Assembly: GCA_934168245.1 (NCBI GenBank)
Contig: CAKPMY010000013.1
Coordinates: forward strand, 1-45,370
Length of the DNA: 45,370 bases
Origin: an uncultured Bacilli bacterium
GTDB lineage: Bacteria; Bacillota_I; Bacilli_A; RF39; UBA660
Direction: 5' to 3'
The translations under genes and the position numbers were made by a program. This document shows positions 16,261-24,147 of this stretch, one piece after another. The notes under the pieces are model-generated. The model was not told the DNA's origin, did not search any database, and saw only the letters and a list, made by a program, of their open reading frames with translations. Position 1 is the stretch's first letter, and each line of letters begins with the position of its first letter.

Positions 16261-17113
16261 TATATAATTCTTGTAATTCTCTATATTTTGCTTGTTCTTT
16301 ATCTATTCTTTCTTGTCTTTCTTTTTCTTGACGTTCTTTTTCTTTTTGTTCTTTTAAGATATTTAATAATAATTTATAGTCATCGATTGTTAATAAATCA
16401 TCATATTTAGTAGTATTTTCTTTTGGTTCTTTTTCTACTTTAATTGTATTATTAACGGCCTTTACTTGATATGGTGCCTCGACTGGTTTATAGTTTGCTG
16501 GTTTTTTTACAACCTTTTTAACTATAACTTTTGTAGGTACCTTTTCTTTAAAGAAGTACGGTTTAATGATTTTATAAATTATTAGGAAACATACCCAAGC
16601 GATAAATATAGTACTTGTTAATTCAATTAAGGCTTGGGCTGTTGTATTTCCATATACTGATGATTGATTGAAAACGTCTAGATTATTTTCACTAATTATA
16701 TTTAAAATTAGGATTAAGATATAACTAATTACACAGTACATTAAAATATTTATTTTTCTTATTATTTTTGGTATTTTTTTGCCAAAAACAGTTACTAAGC
16801 AAATTATATTGGAGATGAGTATGGCTGCTAGATAGATTGCTAAGTTTGGAAAATAGATTATTATGAATAGATTATCCATCATATAATCCATCATGTTACT
16901 TAGATTATCTCTATATATGTATAGAACTATACTTATCATTATCATATAAATTAAAACGTAGAAAAATTTAACTGACTTGGCATTTTTTCTATTACTTGTT
17001 AAAAGTATTAGTCCTAAAGCTGTTACTGCTAAAAGGACAACAAGATATAGACTTGATGATTTTGTTAAATTGAATAAGACACTTAGTTTTTCTACAAATG
17101 ACAATCTTGCCAT
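16247..17113 (-). CDS. Polytopic membrane protein with charged coiled C-terminal tail
   Basis: 288 residues with about five hydrophobic segments between residues 20 and 185 (for example LYLVVLLAVTALGLILL and FFYVLIYMIMISIVLYIY). A Lys/Val/Pro-rich linker and a strongly charged C-terminal helix (about 250-280, KEQKEKERQEKERQERIDKE) follow, probably a cytoplasmic coiled coil. It begins 23 bases after the sortase stop and shares the terminator at 16233-16260, so it appears to be the third gene of the thioester-adhesin/sortase operon. It could help secretion, assembly or sensing of the surface protein, but no family was recognised. Confidence 0.75.
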   Translation of the reverse strand: MARLSFVEKLSVLFNLTKSSSLYLVVLLAVTALGLILLTSNRKNAKSVKFFYVLIYMIMISIVLYIYRDNLSNMMDYMMDNLFIIIYFPNLAIYLAAILISNIICLVTVFGKKIPKIIRKINILMYCVISYILILILNIISENNLDVFNQSSVYGNTTAQALIELTSTIFIAWVCFLIIYKIIKPYFFKEKVPTKVIVKKVVKKPANYKPVEAPYQVKAVNNTIKVEKEPKENTTKYDDLLTIDDYKLLLNILKEQKEKERQEKERQERIDKEQAKYRELQELYRSVQ

Positions 17114-17136
17114 AACCTCACCCTCTTTTTATTTTT

Positions 17137-17781
17137 TTAATTATCTGTTATTTCTTGAAGTTCTGCGATGTATACAGTCTGTGTTGTTGATTCATAGTTA
17201 GTACAAGTTACTAGTGTTAAGGTTGTTTTATTATAATCACGATAGATTCCTATTGTACCAACTTTATCTTGTTTATAGATATTAACTATCTTATAAGCAT
17301 ATTTTTTATTTTTGTATGTTACATAAGCATAGTCACCTTTTGATAATTTGTATAAGTCATTGAAGAAGGCTCTCCAACTATTACCTGAGTGACCAGCTAT
17401 TATTAGGTTCCCTTTTTCTACATCTGGATAAGATGATTCTTTTATTACTAAAATATTTTTATCTATATCATTTTCTTTAGAATTTTTACTGTAGAAACCT
17501 TTTGTTAAATTTATCTTAGGTATATTTAAGTAACCAATGTATTCATCTGTTACTTCTTCTTCTACTGTTTCTTCTTCATTATTACGAGTTCCGTCATCTA
17601 CTATTATGTTATTAGTATTGCTTGTGTAGAAGACGTTGGCCATGTAATCGTAGGCCATATTTTTTTTGGCTTGAATATAGTTATAAGAAAGAAAGAATCC
17701 CCCAATTAGTATGACTAACGCACAAATTGTAGTAGTTACACTAGGAGAGATTCTTGATTTCTTCTTTTTATTTTTTTGCAT
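17137..17781 (-). CDS. Sortase-family transpeptidase with atypical active site
   Basis: About 214 residues from ATG at 17781 (TTG at 17799 would add six residues; neither start has a strong Shine-Dalgarno, as expected for coupling to the overlapping upstream gene). A membrane anchor (about 15-35) and a short acidic linker are followed by the sortase beta-barrel: YLNIPKINL, then catalytic His H131 (AGHSG) and catalytic Cys C193 (LVTCTN). At the position of the usual catalytic Arg (xRxxVxA) the sequence reads TTQTVYIAEL, with Gln (Q201). The gene overlaps the end of the adhesin gene by 14 bases, so that adhesin is its likely dedicated substrate. Sortase class is not certain. Confidence 0.87.
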   Translation of the reverse strand: MQKNKKKKSRISPSVTTTICALVILIGGFFLSYNYIQAKKNMAYDYMANVFYTSNTNNIIVDDGTRNNEEETVEEEVTDEYIGYLNIPKINLTKGFYSKNSKENDIDKNILVIKESSYPDVEKGNLIIAGHSGNSWRAFFNDLYKLSKGDYAYVTYKNKKYAYKIVNIYKQDKVGTIGIYRDYNKTTLTLVTCTNYESTTQTVYIAELQEITDN

Positions 17782-19294
17782 TCTTGTATACAAATCCAAC
17801 AGTAGAACCTATTAATAATATACCTATTATAGTCATGATAATTGAACTTGTTGATGCTGTATCTGGTACAGGTACTTCTGGATAGTTGTAGAATGTAACT
17901 TGATGAGTTGCATGATCTTCATCAATTGTTATTGTAATAACATCGTTACTTTTCTTATAACCAGATGGTGCTTGTACTTCTTCGATTGTATATGTACCAT
18001 CGGCTAAATCTGTAAATACTTTTGGATCTTCTGTAGTTTCGAATCTTGCTACTTCTTCTCCTTGAGCATTTTTAACTACTAGTACGGCTCCAGCTAAAGC
18101 CTTTCCAGTTGAACCATCAATCTTTGTAATTGTTACAACATTTGATTTGGCATCATTGTATACTTTTACAGTAATATTTCTGTTACTATCTGTAACTGTA
18201 AATGATAATGGTTCTTTTAATTTTTTATAACCAGTTGGAGCCTCTATTTCTTCAACTGTATAACTACCATTTTTTAAGTTTCTAATTACGTGTGCATTTG
18301 TTGTTGATTTCCATCTAGTTATTTCATTACCATTAGAATCTTTTAATACTAATGTTGCTCCTGCTAAGGCTTTATCTGTTGCTCTATCTAATTTGATAAT
18401 TGTAATTTTTGATGTAGATAAAGTTAATTTAGCAGTTGCTGAAACATTTTGTGTTTCTGGAGTTAAAACTGATGGAAAGCAGTTTTGCATCTTACTATTT
18501 GTTGGTTTATATTCATATGCTTTATTAACTGTTCCTGTTGCACTGACAGTTACTGTCATATTTAAACTTGTATCTTTTACACTTGATGCAGGAATTCTTA
18601 CTTTGAAACTTTCTGATTTATTAAATGTTGTTTTAGAGTTTCCATTTGCATCTGTTACGATTGTTCCTGTTGGAGCATTGTTTAATGATACTTTGTATGA
18701 ACTAATATTTGTAGATGATACTGTAAAACTTTCTGATTCAAAGTATTTTGAATCGCTAGATAATTTCATTTCACTATTTGATGTTGATAATGAAATACTT
18801 GTTTTAACATATCCGTTTGCTCTTGCTTGTTTTGCTCCAGCAACTAGTTCTTTTACATATTTACGAATATTGTTAGGGTCATTTGCTGTTTCTTTAAATG
18901 ATTTTGTTAAGTTTGATGAACCAGTTGTATCATCTAAATACCACCAAACAGCGGCTTGAGTTATGTAATAATCTTTTGTTGAATCTCCTGTAATACTTAC
19001 TCTAGGATAACCATGTTCCATTAAATATGCAAAACCAGCATCTAGTTCTCCAACTAGTGTTGCAGTTACATTTTGGCTTGTTGCCTTATGATAATCTAAG
19101 CAGTATACGTATTCTCCTGATGTTAATACTTTTGTTTTAAATGATAATCCTGCTAAGTAGGCAGGTAATTTTACTCCTGAACCTAGTGAAATAGTTTGTG
19201 CAGCAGCACTAACATTTAAAACGTTGGTTGTCATTATGATTCCTGTAAAAATCATAACAACTAGAAATTTTAATTTTTTCAATATTGATTTCAT
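17768..19294 (-). CDS. Thioester-domain surface adhesin with two Cna-B domains and sorting signal
   Basis: 508 residues from ATG at 19294, which has AAAGGTG six bases upstream; an in-frame TTG at 19315 overlaps that site. A signal peptide covers about 1-31 (cleavage near VSAAA). A thioester domain follows, with the bond-forming Cys C65 (YVYCLDY) and Gln Q113 (YITQAAVWW), the motif pair of class I/II TED adhesins that attach covalently to host amines. An Ig-like middle region (about 165-285) leads to two homologous Cna-B domains with complete isopeptide triads: K301/E349/N380 and K391/E439/N470. The C-terminus has PVPDTAS (about 475-481), a hydrophobic helix and the tail YKNAKK, a sorting signal with PDTA in place of LPxTG. 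A sortase is encoded immediately downstream. Confidence 0.9.
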   Translation of the reverse strand: MKSILKKLKFLVVMIFTGIIMTTNVLNVSAAAQTISLGSGVKLPAYLAGLSFKTKVLTSGEYVYCLDYHKATSQNVTATLVGELDAGFAYLMEHGYPRVSITGDSTKDYYITQAAVWWYLDDTTGSSNLTKSFKETANDPNNIRKYVKELVAGAKQARANGYVKTSISLSTSNSEMKLSSDSKYFESESFTVSSTNISSYKVSLNNAPTGTIVTDANGNSKTTFNKSESFKVRIPASSVKDTSLNMTVTVSATGTVNKAYEYKPTNSKMQNCFPSVLTPETQNVSATAKLTLSTSKITIIKLDRATDKALAGATLVLKDSNGNEITRWKSTTNAHVIRNLKNGSYTVEEIEAPTGYKKLKEPLSFTVTDSNRNITVKVYNDAKSNVVTITKIDGSTGKALAGAVLVVKNAQGEEVARFETTEDPKVFTDLADGTYTIEEVQAPSGYKKSNDVITITIDEDHATHQVTFYNYPEVPVPDTASTSSIIMTIIGILLIGSTVGFVYKNAKK

Positions 19295-19325
19295 AATTTT
19301 CACCTTTCCCCTCAAATGTGGCTAT

Positions 19326-19354
19326 ATTATAACACATTTTTTAATATTTTGCAA
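19326..19354 (-). promoter_or_regulatory. Promoter for adhesin-sortase operon
   Basis: On minus, TTGCAA (19349-19354), 17 bases, TATAAT (19326-19331) with a TGN extension. It lies about 32 bases upstream of the ATG at 19294. Confidence 0.75.
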
Positions 19355-19365
19355 GTTTAACTTGC
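19351..19365. promoter_or_regulatory. Palindrome overlapping the adhesin promoter -35, candidate operator
   Basis: GCAAGTTTAACTTGC is a perfect palindrome about one central base. It covers four of the six -35 bases and ends exactly one base before the yfcE-like stop codon triplet at 19366. It could be a weak terminator for that gene, but the loop would be very small and only a poor T-tract follows. Confidence 0.4.
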
Positions 19366-19902
19366 TTATAGGATCTCTTTTTCGTAAATTATACGGTCAT
19401 TAATGTCAGCAATCGTGTATTTATTGTCATCAATCATCATATAACTTGCCGGTTCTTTACCTAAGGGTAATGAGATAGAACCTGGATTAATATAGGTAGT
19501 TGTACCAATAGTTGTAATTTCAGCAATATGGGTATGACCTAAAAGTAAAATCGAGTTTTCTTTAGACCAGTGATTTTTATTATATATATGTCCATGAGTT
19601 AAGTAAATAGTTTTATCATTTATTTTGGTACTAAAATAACCAGGAATAATATCAAACGGCTCATCATGAACATCTATATACTCATCACAGTTTCCTTTCA
19701 TACAAATCATTTTATCGGAAAAAGAGTCTAAAAATTCTCTTACATATTCAGGATCATAATCCTTAGCATCTTCTCTTCCGTAGTTGTAATATAAATCCCC
19801 TAATACTATTAAAAGTTCACATTTTAATTCAGTAAATTTATCTTTGATTAAAGGTAAATTTGTCTTGATACCATGTATATCTGAAATTACTAATACTTTC
19901 AT
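19366..19902 (-). CDS. yfcE: YfcE-type metallophosphoesterase
   Basis: 178 residues, the size of YfcE/MJ0936 phosphodiesterases. All five motifs of the calcineurin-like fold are present: SDIHG (D8, H10), LGDLYYN (D36), GNCDEY (N71), THGH (H103, H105) and GHTH (H123, H125). The family hydrolyses phosphodiesters with two metal ions; the natural substrate is unknown. It is transcribed divergently from the binding-protein gene at 19982 and ends at the adhesin promoter. Confidence 0.9.
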   Translation of the reverse strand: MKVLVISDIHGIKTNLPLIKDKFTELKCELLIVLGDLYYNYGREDAKDYDPEYVREFLDSFSDKMICMKGNCDEYIDVHDEPFDIIPGYFSTKINDKTIYLTHGHIYNKNHWSKENSILLLGHTHIAEITTIGTTTYINPGSISLPLGKEPASYMMIDDNKYTIADINDRIIYEKEIL

Positions 19903-19981
19903 ATTTTCTCCTTTCTTTCTACTTAATAATATAACACAAAATGACTATTATTCATATAATATTTTAGTTGAAAGGAGATTT

Positions 19982-20980
19982 ATGAAAAAGAATATTTTAT
20001 ATTATTGTTTGTTTTTTATTTTAGTTTTTCTAATGGTTGGTTCCCTATTTTTAGATTTTAATCATTCTAAGAAAAATGAGAATAAAAGAACAAAAGTTAC
20101 GTTGGCAGAAGTTGCCCATACAATTTTCTATGCTCCACAGTATGTTGCTATTGAAAAAGGTTATTTTAAGGAAGTTGGAATTGATATAGAACTTATCTTA
20201 ACTGCTGGGGCTGATAAGGTTACAGCGGCTGTATTATCAGGTGATGCTGATATTGGTTTTTGTGGAAGTGAGGGAACAATTTATGTTTATAATGCAAAAG
20301 AAAAAGACTATTTAAAGACTTTTGCACAACTTACACAAAAAGATGGATCATTCTTAGTATCTAGAGAAAAATTTGATAATTTTACTTTGAATGATTTAAA
20401 AGGAAAAAGTGTTATTGGAGGACGTGCTGGTGGTATGCCAGAGATGACTTTTGAATGGGCACTTAAACAGAATGGAATTGATCCAAAAAATGATTTAGAG
20501 ATAGATACTTCTATTGCTTTTGCAGCAATGGGTGGAGCATTTATTTCTGGTCAAGGAGACTTTGTTACATTATTTGAGCCTAATGCTTTAGAAATAGAAC
20601 AACAAGGATATGGATATGTTGTTGCTAGTATCGGAGAACTTGGAGGAGTTGTTCCTTATACTTCTTATTCAGCACGAGGAAGTTATATTGAGAAAAATAG
20701 TGAATTGATTAGTAATTTTACAAAGGCAATTCAAAAAGGATTAGACTTTGTACATAATAGTTCTGATAAAGAAGTAGCAGAAGCAATACTTAGTCAATTT
20801 CCTGATACTTCACTAAATGATTTGGAAAAAGTAGTTGCTAGATATAGGAAGATAGATGCTTGGCCTAAGACTACTAAATTTAGTGAAGAATCATTTGATC
20901 ATTTACAAGATATTATGATAGATAATGGTGTTTTAAATAGTAAAGTTTCATATGATAAATTGATTTATAGTGAGAAGTAG
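19982..20980 (+). CDS. NMT1/SsuA-type ABC transporter substrate-binding protein
   Basis: 332 residues from ATG at 19982, which has AAAGGAGA three bases upstream; an in-frame reading from 19844 would run into the neighbouring gene and is rejected. An N-terminal hydrophobic anchor (about 5-23) without a lipobox Cys is followed by an NMT1/THI5-like binding domain: VAHTIFYAPQYVAIEKGYF, ADIGFCGSEG, LKGKSVIGGRAGGMPE. This family delivers sulfonates, nitrate-like anions or thiamine pyrimidine precursors to SsuB/SsuC-type transporters. There is no ATPase or permease gene beside it. A matching ATPase and permease pair on the same strand at 36183-37716 is the best partner. The ligand cannot be predicted. 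Confidence 0.88.
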   Translation: MKKNILYYCLFFILVFLMVGSLFLDFNHSKKNENKRTKVTLAEVAHTIFYAPQYVAIEKGYFKEVGIDIELILTAGADKVTAAVLSGDADIGFCGSEGTIYVYNAKEKDYLKTFAQLTQKDGSFLVSREKFDNFTLNDLKGKSVIGGRAGGMPEMTFEWALKQNGIDPKNDLEIDTSIAFAAMGGAFISGQGDFVTLFEPNALEIEQQGYGYVVASIGELGGVVPYTSYSARGSYIEKNSELISNFTKAIQKGLDFVHNSSDKEVAEAILSQFPDTSLNDLEKVVARYRKIDAWPKTTKFSEESFDHLQDIMIDNGVLNSKVSYDKLIYSEK

Positions 20981-21008
20981 GAAAAGTTAGATAGATTTAT
21001 AAATAGAA

Positions 21009-21040
21009 AAGCTCAACTTGACTGATTCAGGTTGAGTTTT
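21009..21040. terminator. Bidirectional terminator, copy 1 of a repeated hairpin
   Basis: CTCAACTTGA (21012-21021), 5-base loop, TCAGGTTGAG (21027-21036), then TTTT on plus and CTTTT on minus. It ends the binding-protein gene on plus and the ABC ATPase gene on minus. A near-identical hairpin is at 28326-28358. Confidence 0.8.
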
Positions 21041-21050
21041 ATTTACTTAT

Positions 21051-21704
21051 TTATTTATTTTTTTTCTTAACATCAATTATTTGTATAGTATTATTCTCAA
21101 ACTTGTAGACAATGTCTGCTAACTTTTCAAGGTCTTCTTTATCATGAGTTGCGATAAGTATAATTTTATTTTTCTTTTTTAGTTCTATTAGTAATTTTCT
21201 TATTTTATCCACAGTACTTTCTTCTATACCTCTGAATGGTTCATCTAAAATTATTAGTTCTGGATCCTCCATAAGAACTTGAGCAAGGCCTAATTTCTGT
21301 TTCATACCTAAAGAATAAGTCCTATACTTTTTATCTTTGGCTTCATATAAATTTACGTCTTTTAGAGTTTTTTCAATATCTTCTTTTGTGATTTTCTTTT
21401 GAATATTTGCTAGTACTTCTAAATTTTCATAGCCTGTTAGATCAGGTAGAAAACTAGGATTTTCTATTAATGCCCTAGTATTTGGAGCAAATACACCTTC
21501 TTTAATAATATCATGGTTATCAAATTCAATAGTACCAGTTGTAGGTTTATAAAAGCCGCAAAGCATTTTCAATAGTACACTTTTTCCGGAACCATTTTTA
21601 CCAATTAGTCCGTATATTTTGCCATTGTTAAATTCTAAATTGATATTATTTAAAACATCTACTTCTTTAAATGATTTAGAAACATTTTTTACTTGGATTT
21701 TCAT
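21051..21704 (-). CDS. ABC-2-type exporter ATPase (BcrA/immunity-like)
   Basis: 217 residues, a single nucleotide-binding domain. Walker A is GKNGSGKS (35-42), the signature is SLGMKQ (131-136) and Walker B is LIILDEP (150-156). The YSLGMKQ form of the signature and the short length are typical of ATPases of ABC-2 exporters such as bacitracin or lantibiotic immunity pumps. It is the last gene of a four-gene operon with three membrane proteins upstream (3-base gap to the nearest), so it probably powers a pump made from them. The substrate is unknown. Confidence 0.87.
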   Translation of the reverse strand: MKIQVKNVSKSFKEVDVLNNINLEFNNGKIYGLIGKNGSGKSVLLKMLCGFYKPTTGTIEFDNHDIIKEGVFAPNTRALIENPSFLPDLTGYENLEVLANIQKKITKEDIEKTLKDVNLYEAKDKKYRTYSLGMKQKLGLAQVLMEDPELIILDEPFRGIEESTVDKIRKLLIELKKKNKIILIATHDKEDLEKLADIVYKFENNTIQIIDVKKKNK

Positions 21705-21707
21705 AAA

Positions 21708-22385
21708 TTACTTTTCCTCCTTTTCAAATATGTAATAATAATTTTTTTTGAAATAAACTTTGTTAAGTAAATAAAATAAAATTGATATGGGTAGAAATAT
21801 TAATATGTTAAAATGATGAGTATTAATTAAAGTAAGAAGTAATATGGATGTGAATAGAAAAATTATTTTGATATAGTTGCTTTTGACGATATAAATAAAT
21901 GTTGTGATCTGTTGAAAAGAAATACTAAAAATAAGGGAATAAAGTAAATATTTAAAAAATAAAATTATTGATATTTTAAAATTACTATAGAAACAAAGAA
22001 AGAATATAGTTATTACGATATGAGTAATTGTCTTAAATATTATAGTAATGATGCTAATGGAGATAGTTTTTGTAATATACCAGTTATTTATACTTGTTCG
22101 TAAAAATATGTTACCGAGATTATTCTTTAGTTCGGTGGTAATTAAGTAGAAATTAATATAGGATACGATTGCTAAATGATAGATAGTGATTAGTACTGAA
22201 AGAAGGTTTAAATCTGATGATATTCTTAATCCTAGAGATTCTAAATATACTTTATCTACTTGCATATGATTTAGATTTTTTTGAAAAGTAATGAAAAAAA
22301 ACAATATCATGAAATATAAAATTATATATTTTATTTTACTCTTTATAAGTGATTTAAAATCGTTATAAAAATAGTTCTTTATCAT
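21708..22385 (-). CDS. Membrane subunit of ABC exporter (hypothetical)
   Basis: 225 residues, about six hydrophobic segments, very rich in Ile, Phe, Asn and Lys. There is no conserved family signature I can name, but its position between other membrane genes and an exporter ATPase, with an ATGA overlap with the preceding gene and a 3-base gap to the next, marks it as a permease subunit. The local A+T content is even higher than in the housekeeping genes. Confidence 0.72.
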   Translation of the reverse strand: MIKNYFYNDFKSLIKSKIKYIILYFMILFFFITFQKNLNHMQVDKVYLESLGLRISSDLNLLSVLITIYHLAIVSYINFYLITTELKNNLGNIFLRTSINNWYITKTISISIITIIFKTITHIVITIFFLCFYSNFKISIILFFKYLLYSLIFSISFQQITTFIYIVKSNYIKIIFLFTSILLLTLINTHHFNILIFLPISILFYLLNKVYFKKNYYYIFEKEEK

Positions 22386-23149
22386 GTACTCACCTGCTTT
22401 ATGTTTTTATAGGCATATTGAAATAGAATAAAAATTAGAAGTAATAATATAAAAATATATATTGTATTTATTGTAAGAGCATAGAAAAAACTTGAGTATT
22501 TTTGAGATGTTAGATAGTCTATTAAATTTACTTTTAAACTGTTATTAATGCTGTTAGAGTCATATAATATTGTTCCAAAGATAAAACTTATATAATACAA
22601 AATATTAATGATAGTTAAAATATTTTTATTTACGATATTTAATAAAATTACATTTATTATAGAAATGAGAATTAAGATTATTGTGTTTTTAAAAATAAAA
22701 ATTAGAACATAAACTATATTTATAATTTTATAATTTTCTATATTGGTAAGTCCTAAATCATATCCACAGAAAATATTTAGTCCGATTAGTAAAATAAGAA
22801 ATTGAAGAAGTAGTATTAAAATATTATTAAAAATTGTACTATTAATTAATTCTTTCAGATATTTCTTTTTTGAACTAAGGCGAATAATATAAAAATCACT
22901 ACTATTAAAGTATGTATATGTATTTAAAGTATTGGCAAAGAGAAGGACTAATATTATGACTATAAATATTCTGTTATTTAAAATTGATAAGAGTCCTGGT
23001 ATGTATTGTAAGTATCTACCATTAACATAAGGCATGGTACTAGTAGTGAAAAATGAAAAAATAATCATAAAAATAAAGATAAATTTGAAACTTTGTGACT
23101 TGGTATAATAGTTAAAGTTTAAATTGTAGTATTTGAGTTTATCCTTCAA
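22382..23149 (-). CDS. Membrane subunit of ABC exporter (hypothetical)
   Basis: 255 residues with about six hydrophobic segments. The reading begins at a TTG codon (23149) that overlaps the end of the upstream gene by 11 bases; GGAGG lies about 12 bases before it, a long but usable spacing, and the next Met is 27 residues in, inside a membrane segment. Gene order marks it as another permease component of the exporter. Not assignable to a family from sequence alone. Confidence 0.7.
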   Translation of the reverse strand: MKDKLKYYNLNFNYYTKSQSFKFIFIFMIIFSFFTTSTMPYVNGRYLQYIPGLLSILNNRIFIVIILVLLFANTLNTYTYFNSSDFYIIRLSSKKKYLKELINSTIFNNILILLLQFLILLIGLNIFCGYDLGLTNIENYKIINIVYVLIFIFKNTIILILISIINVILLNIVNKNILTIINILYYISFIFGTILYDSNSINNSLKVNLIDYLTSQKYSSFFYALTINTIYIFILLLLIFILFQYAYKNIKQVST

Positions 23150-24029
23150 GACTAATTAATACCTCCTCTTCATTTTTATAAGTATTTAGTAAGATAATAA
23201 AACTTAATATTACTAGAAATATTGAATAAATAATTAATAGTGATAGGTTTGGAATATCATAGTAGATGTATATTCCAAGTAGACTTAATAAGCCAGAATA
23301 CTTTGTAAGATTAAGGACTTTAAAAATAAAGCCACCGATAATAGTTTCAAGTATTATATTTAGTAGAATAAATAATAGATATCCTACGATGGTTGCGACC
23401 AAGGGATTTTTATTTTTCTTAGTACAAATAAGAGCTAAGTTACAATAGAAAATACTATGTAGAAAAATGACTAGAATGTAGGTTACCATTAAATAGGAAA
23501 GATTAGAGGTTAAATTTTTAGCAACCATTAATTTTGAAGTATCATTAAAGTCTAAATTTCCAGATAGAACACAAGAAAGTATAAATAAAACAATAAAAGT
23601 TATCGGTAAGATAGTGGCATTTTTTAGTGAAGTTAAAATAATTTTTTTTAAGTAGACTTTGTAAGACTCTCTTTGTAGTTTGTATTTTATAAATTCTGAA
23701 TGTAGTTCACTATGTATGTTTGAGATAACGGCAAAGATTACTATTAATGAACCAAACCATTGAAGATAATTAATACTATAATTATTTATAATATAGAAAA
23801 ATATTACTATGGCATTAGGTGTTAGAGATGTTTCTTTAATATATTCACTACATAGTTTTGTTTCATTTTTGTATTCTTCACTATGTTCACATAACTCTAC
23901 CATTTCATCATAACTTAGTTGAGTTTCATTTAAGTACTCTCGGTATTGTAAAGCACATATTACTACCCAGACTATTAAGAGAGATAAGATAATGAGAAAG
24001 GTTTTATTTTGTTTTAGAAATTTTTTCAA
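23139..24029 (-). CDS. ABC-2-like membrane subunit, first gene of exporter operon
   Basis: 296 residues. An N-terminal membrane helix (about 10-27) is followed by a charged extracellular loop of about 55 residues, then five further hydrophobic segments, the pattern of ABC-2 permeases. The start is TTG at 24029 with a strong GGAGG seven bases upstream (the gene really does appear to use TTG). It is followed without gaps by two more membrane genes and an ATPase gene. Confidence 0.72.
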   Translation of the reverse strand: MKKFLKQNKTFLIILSLLIVWVVICALQYREYLNETQLSYDEMVELCEHSEEYKNETKLCSEYIKETSLTPNAIVIFFYIINNYSINYLQWFGSLIVIFAVISNIHSELHSEFIKYKLQRESYKVYLKKIILTSLKNATILPITFIVLFILSCVLSGNLDFNDTSKLMVAKNLTSNLSYLMVTYILVIFLHSIFYCNLALICTKKNKNPLVATIVGYLLFILLNIILETIIGGFIFKVLNLTKYSGLLSLLGIYIYYDIPNLSLLIIYSIFLVILSFIILLNTYKNEEEVLISLEG

Positions 24030-24147
24030 AGATATTCCTCCTTTAGGTAGAAGTTATTAAGGATAATTTTTAGACTCTCCTTGATTATTTATTAGATAGA
24101 AAAAATGTTTTTTATTTTGTTTAATGTACACTGGTATATAGTACTAT

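Noticed and set aside
17900..18420. Tandem DNA repeat
   Set aside because: The similarity comes from two diverged Cna-B domains (protein-level duplication), not from a DNA-level repeat.
18393..18959. 188-residue open frame on plus inside the adhesin gene
   Set aside because: Antisense to a well-supported adhesin; no ribosome-binding site and composition dictated by the Ser/Thr/Val codons of the real gene.
19844..19981. N-terminal extension of the NMT1-type binding protein
   Set aside because: It would overlap yfcE; ATG at 19982 has an excellent ribosome-binding site and starts a proper signal anchor.
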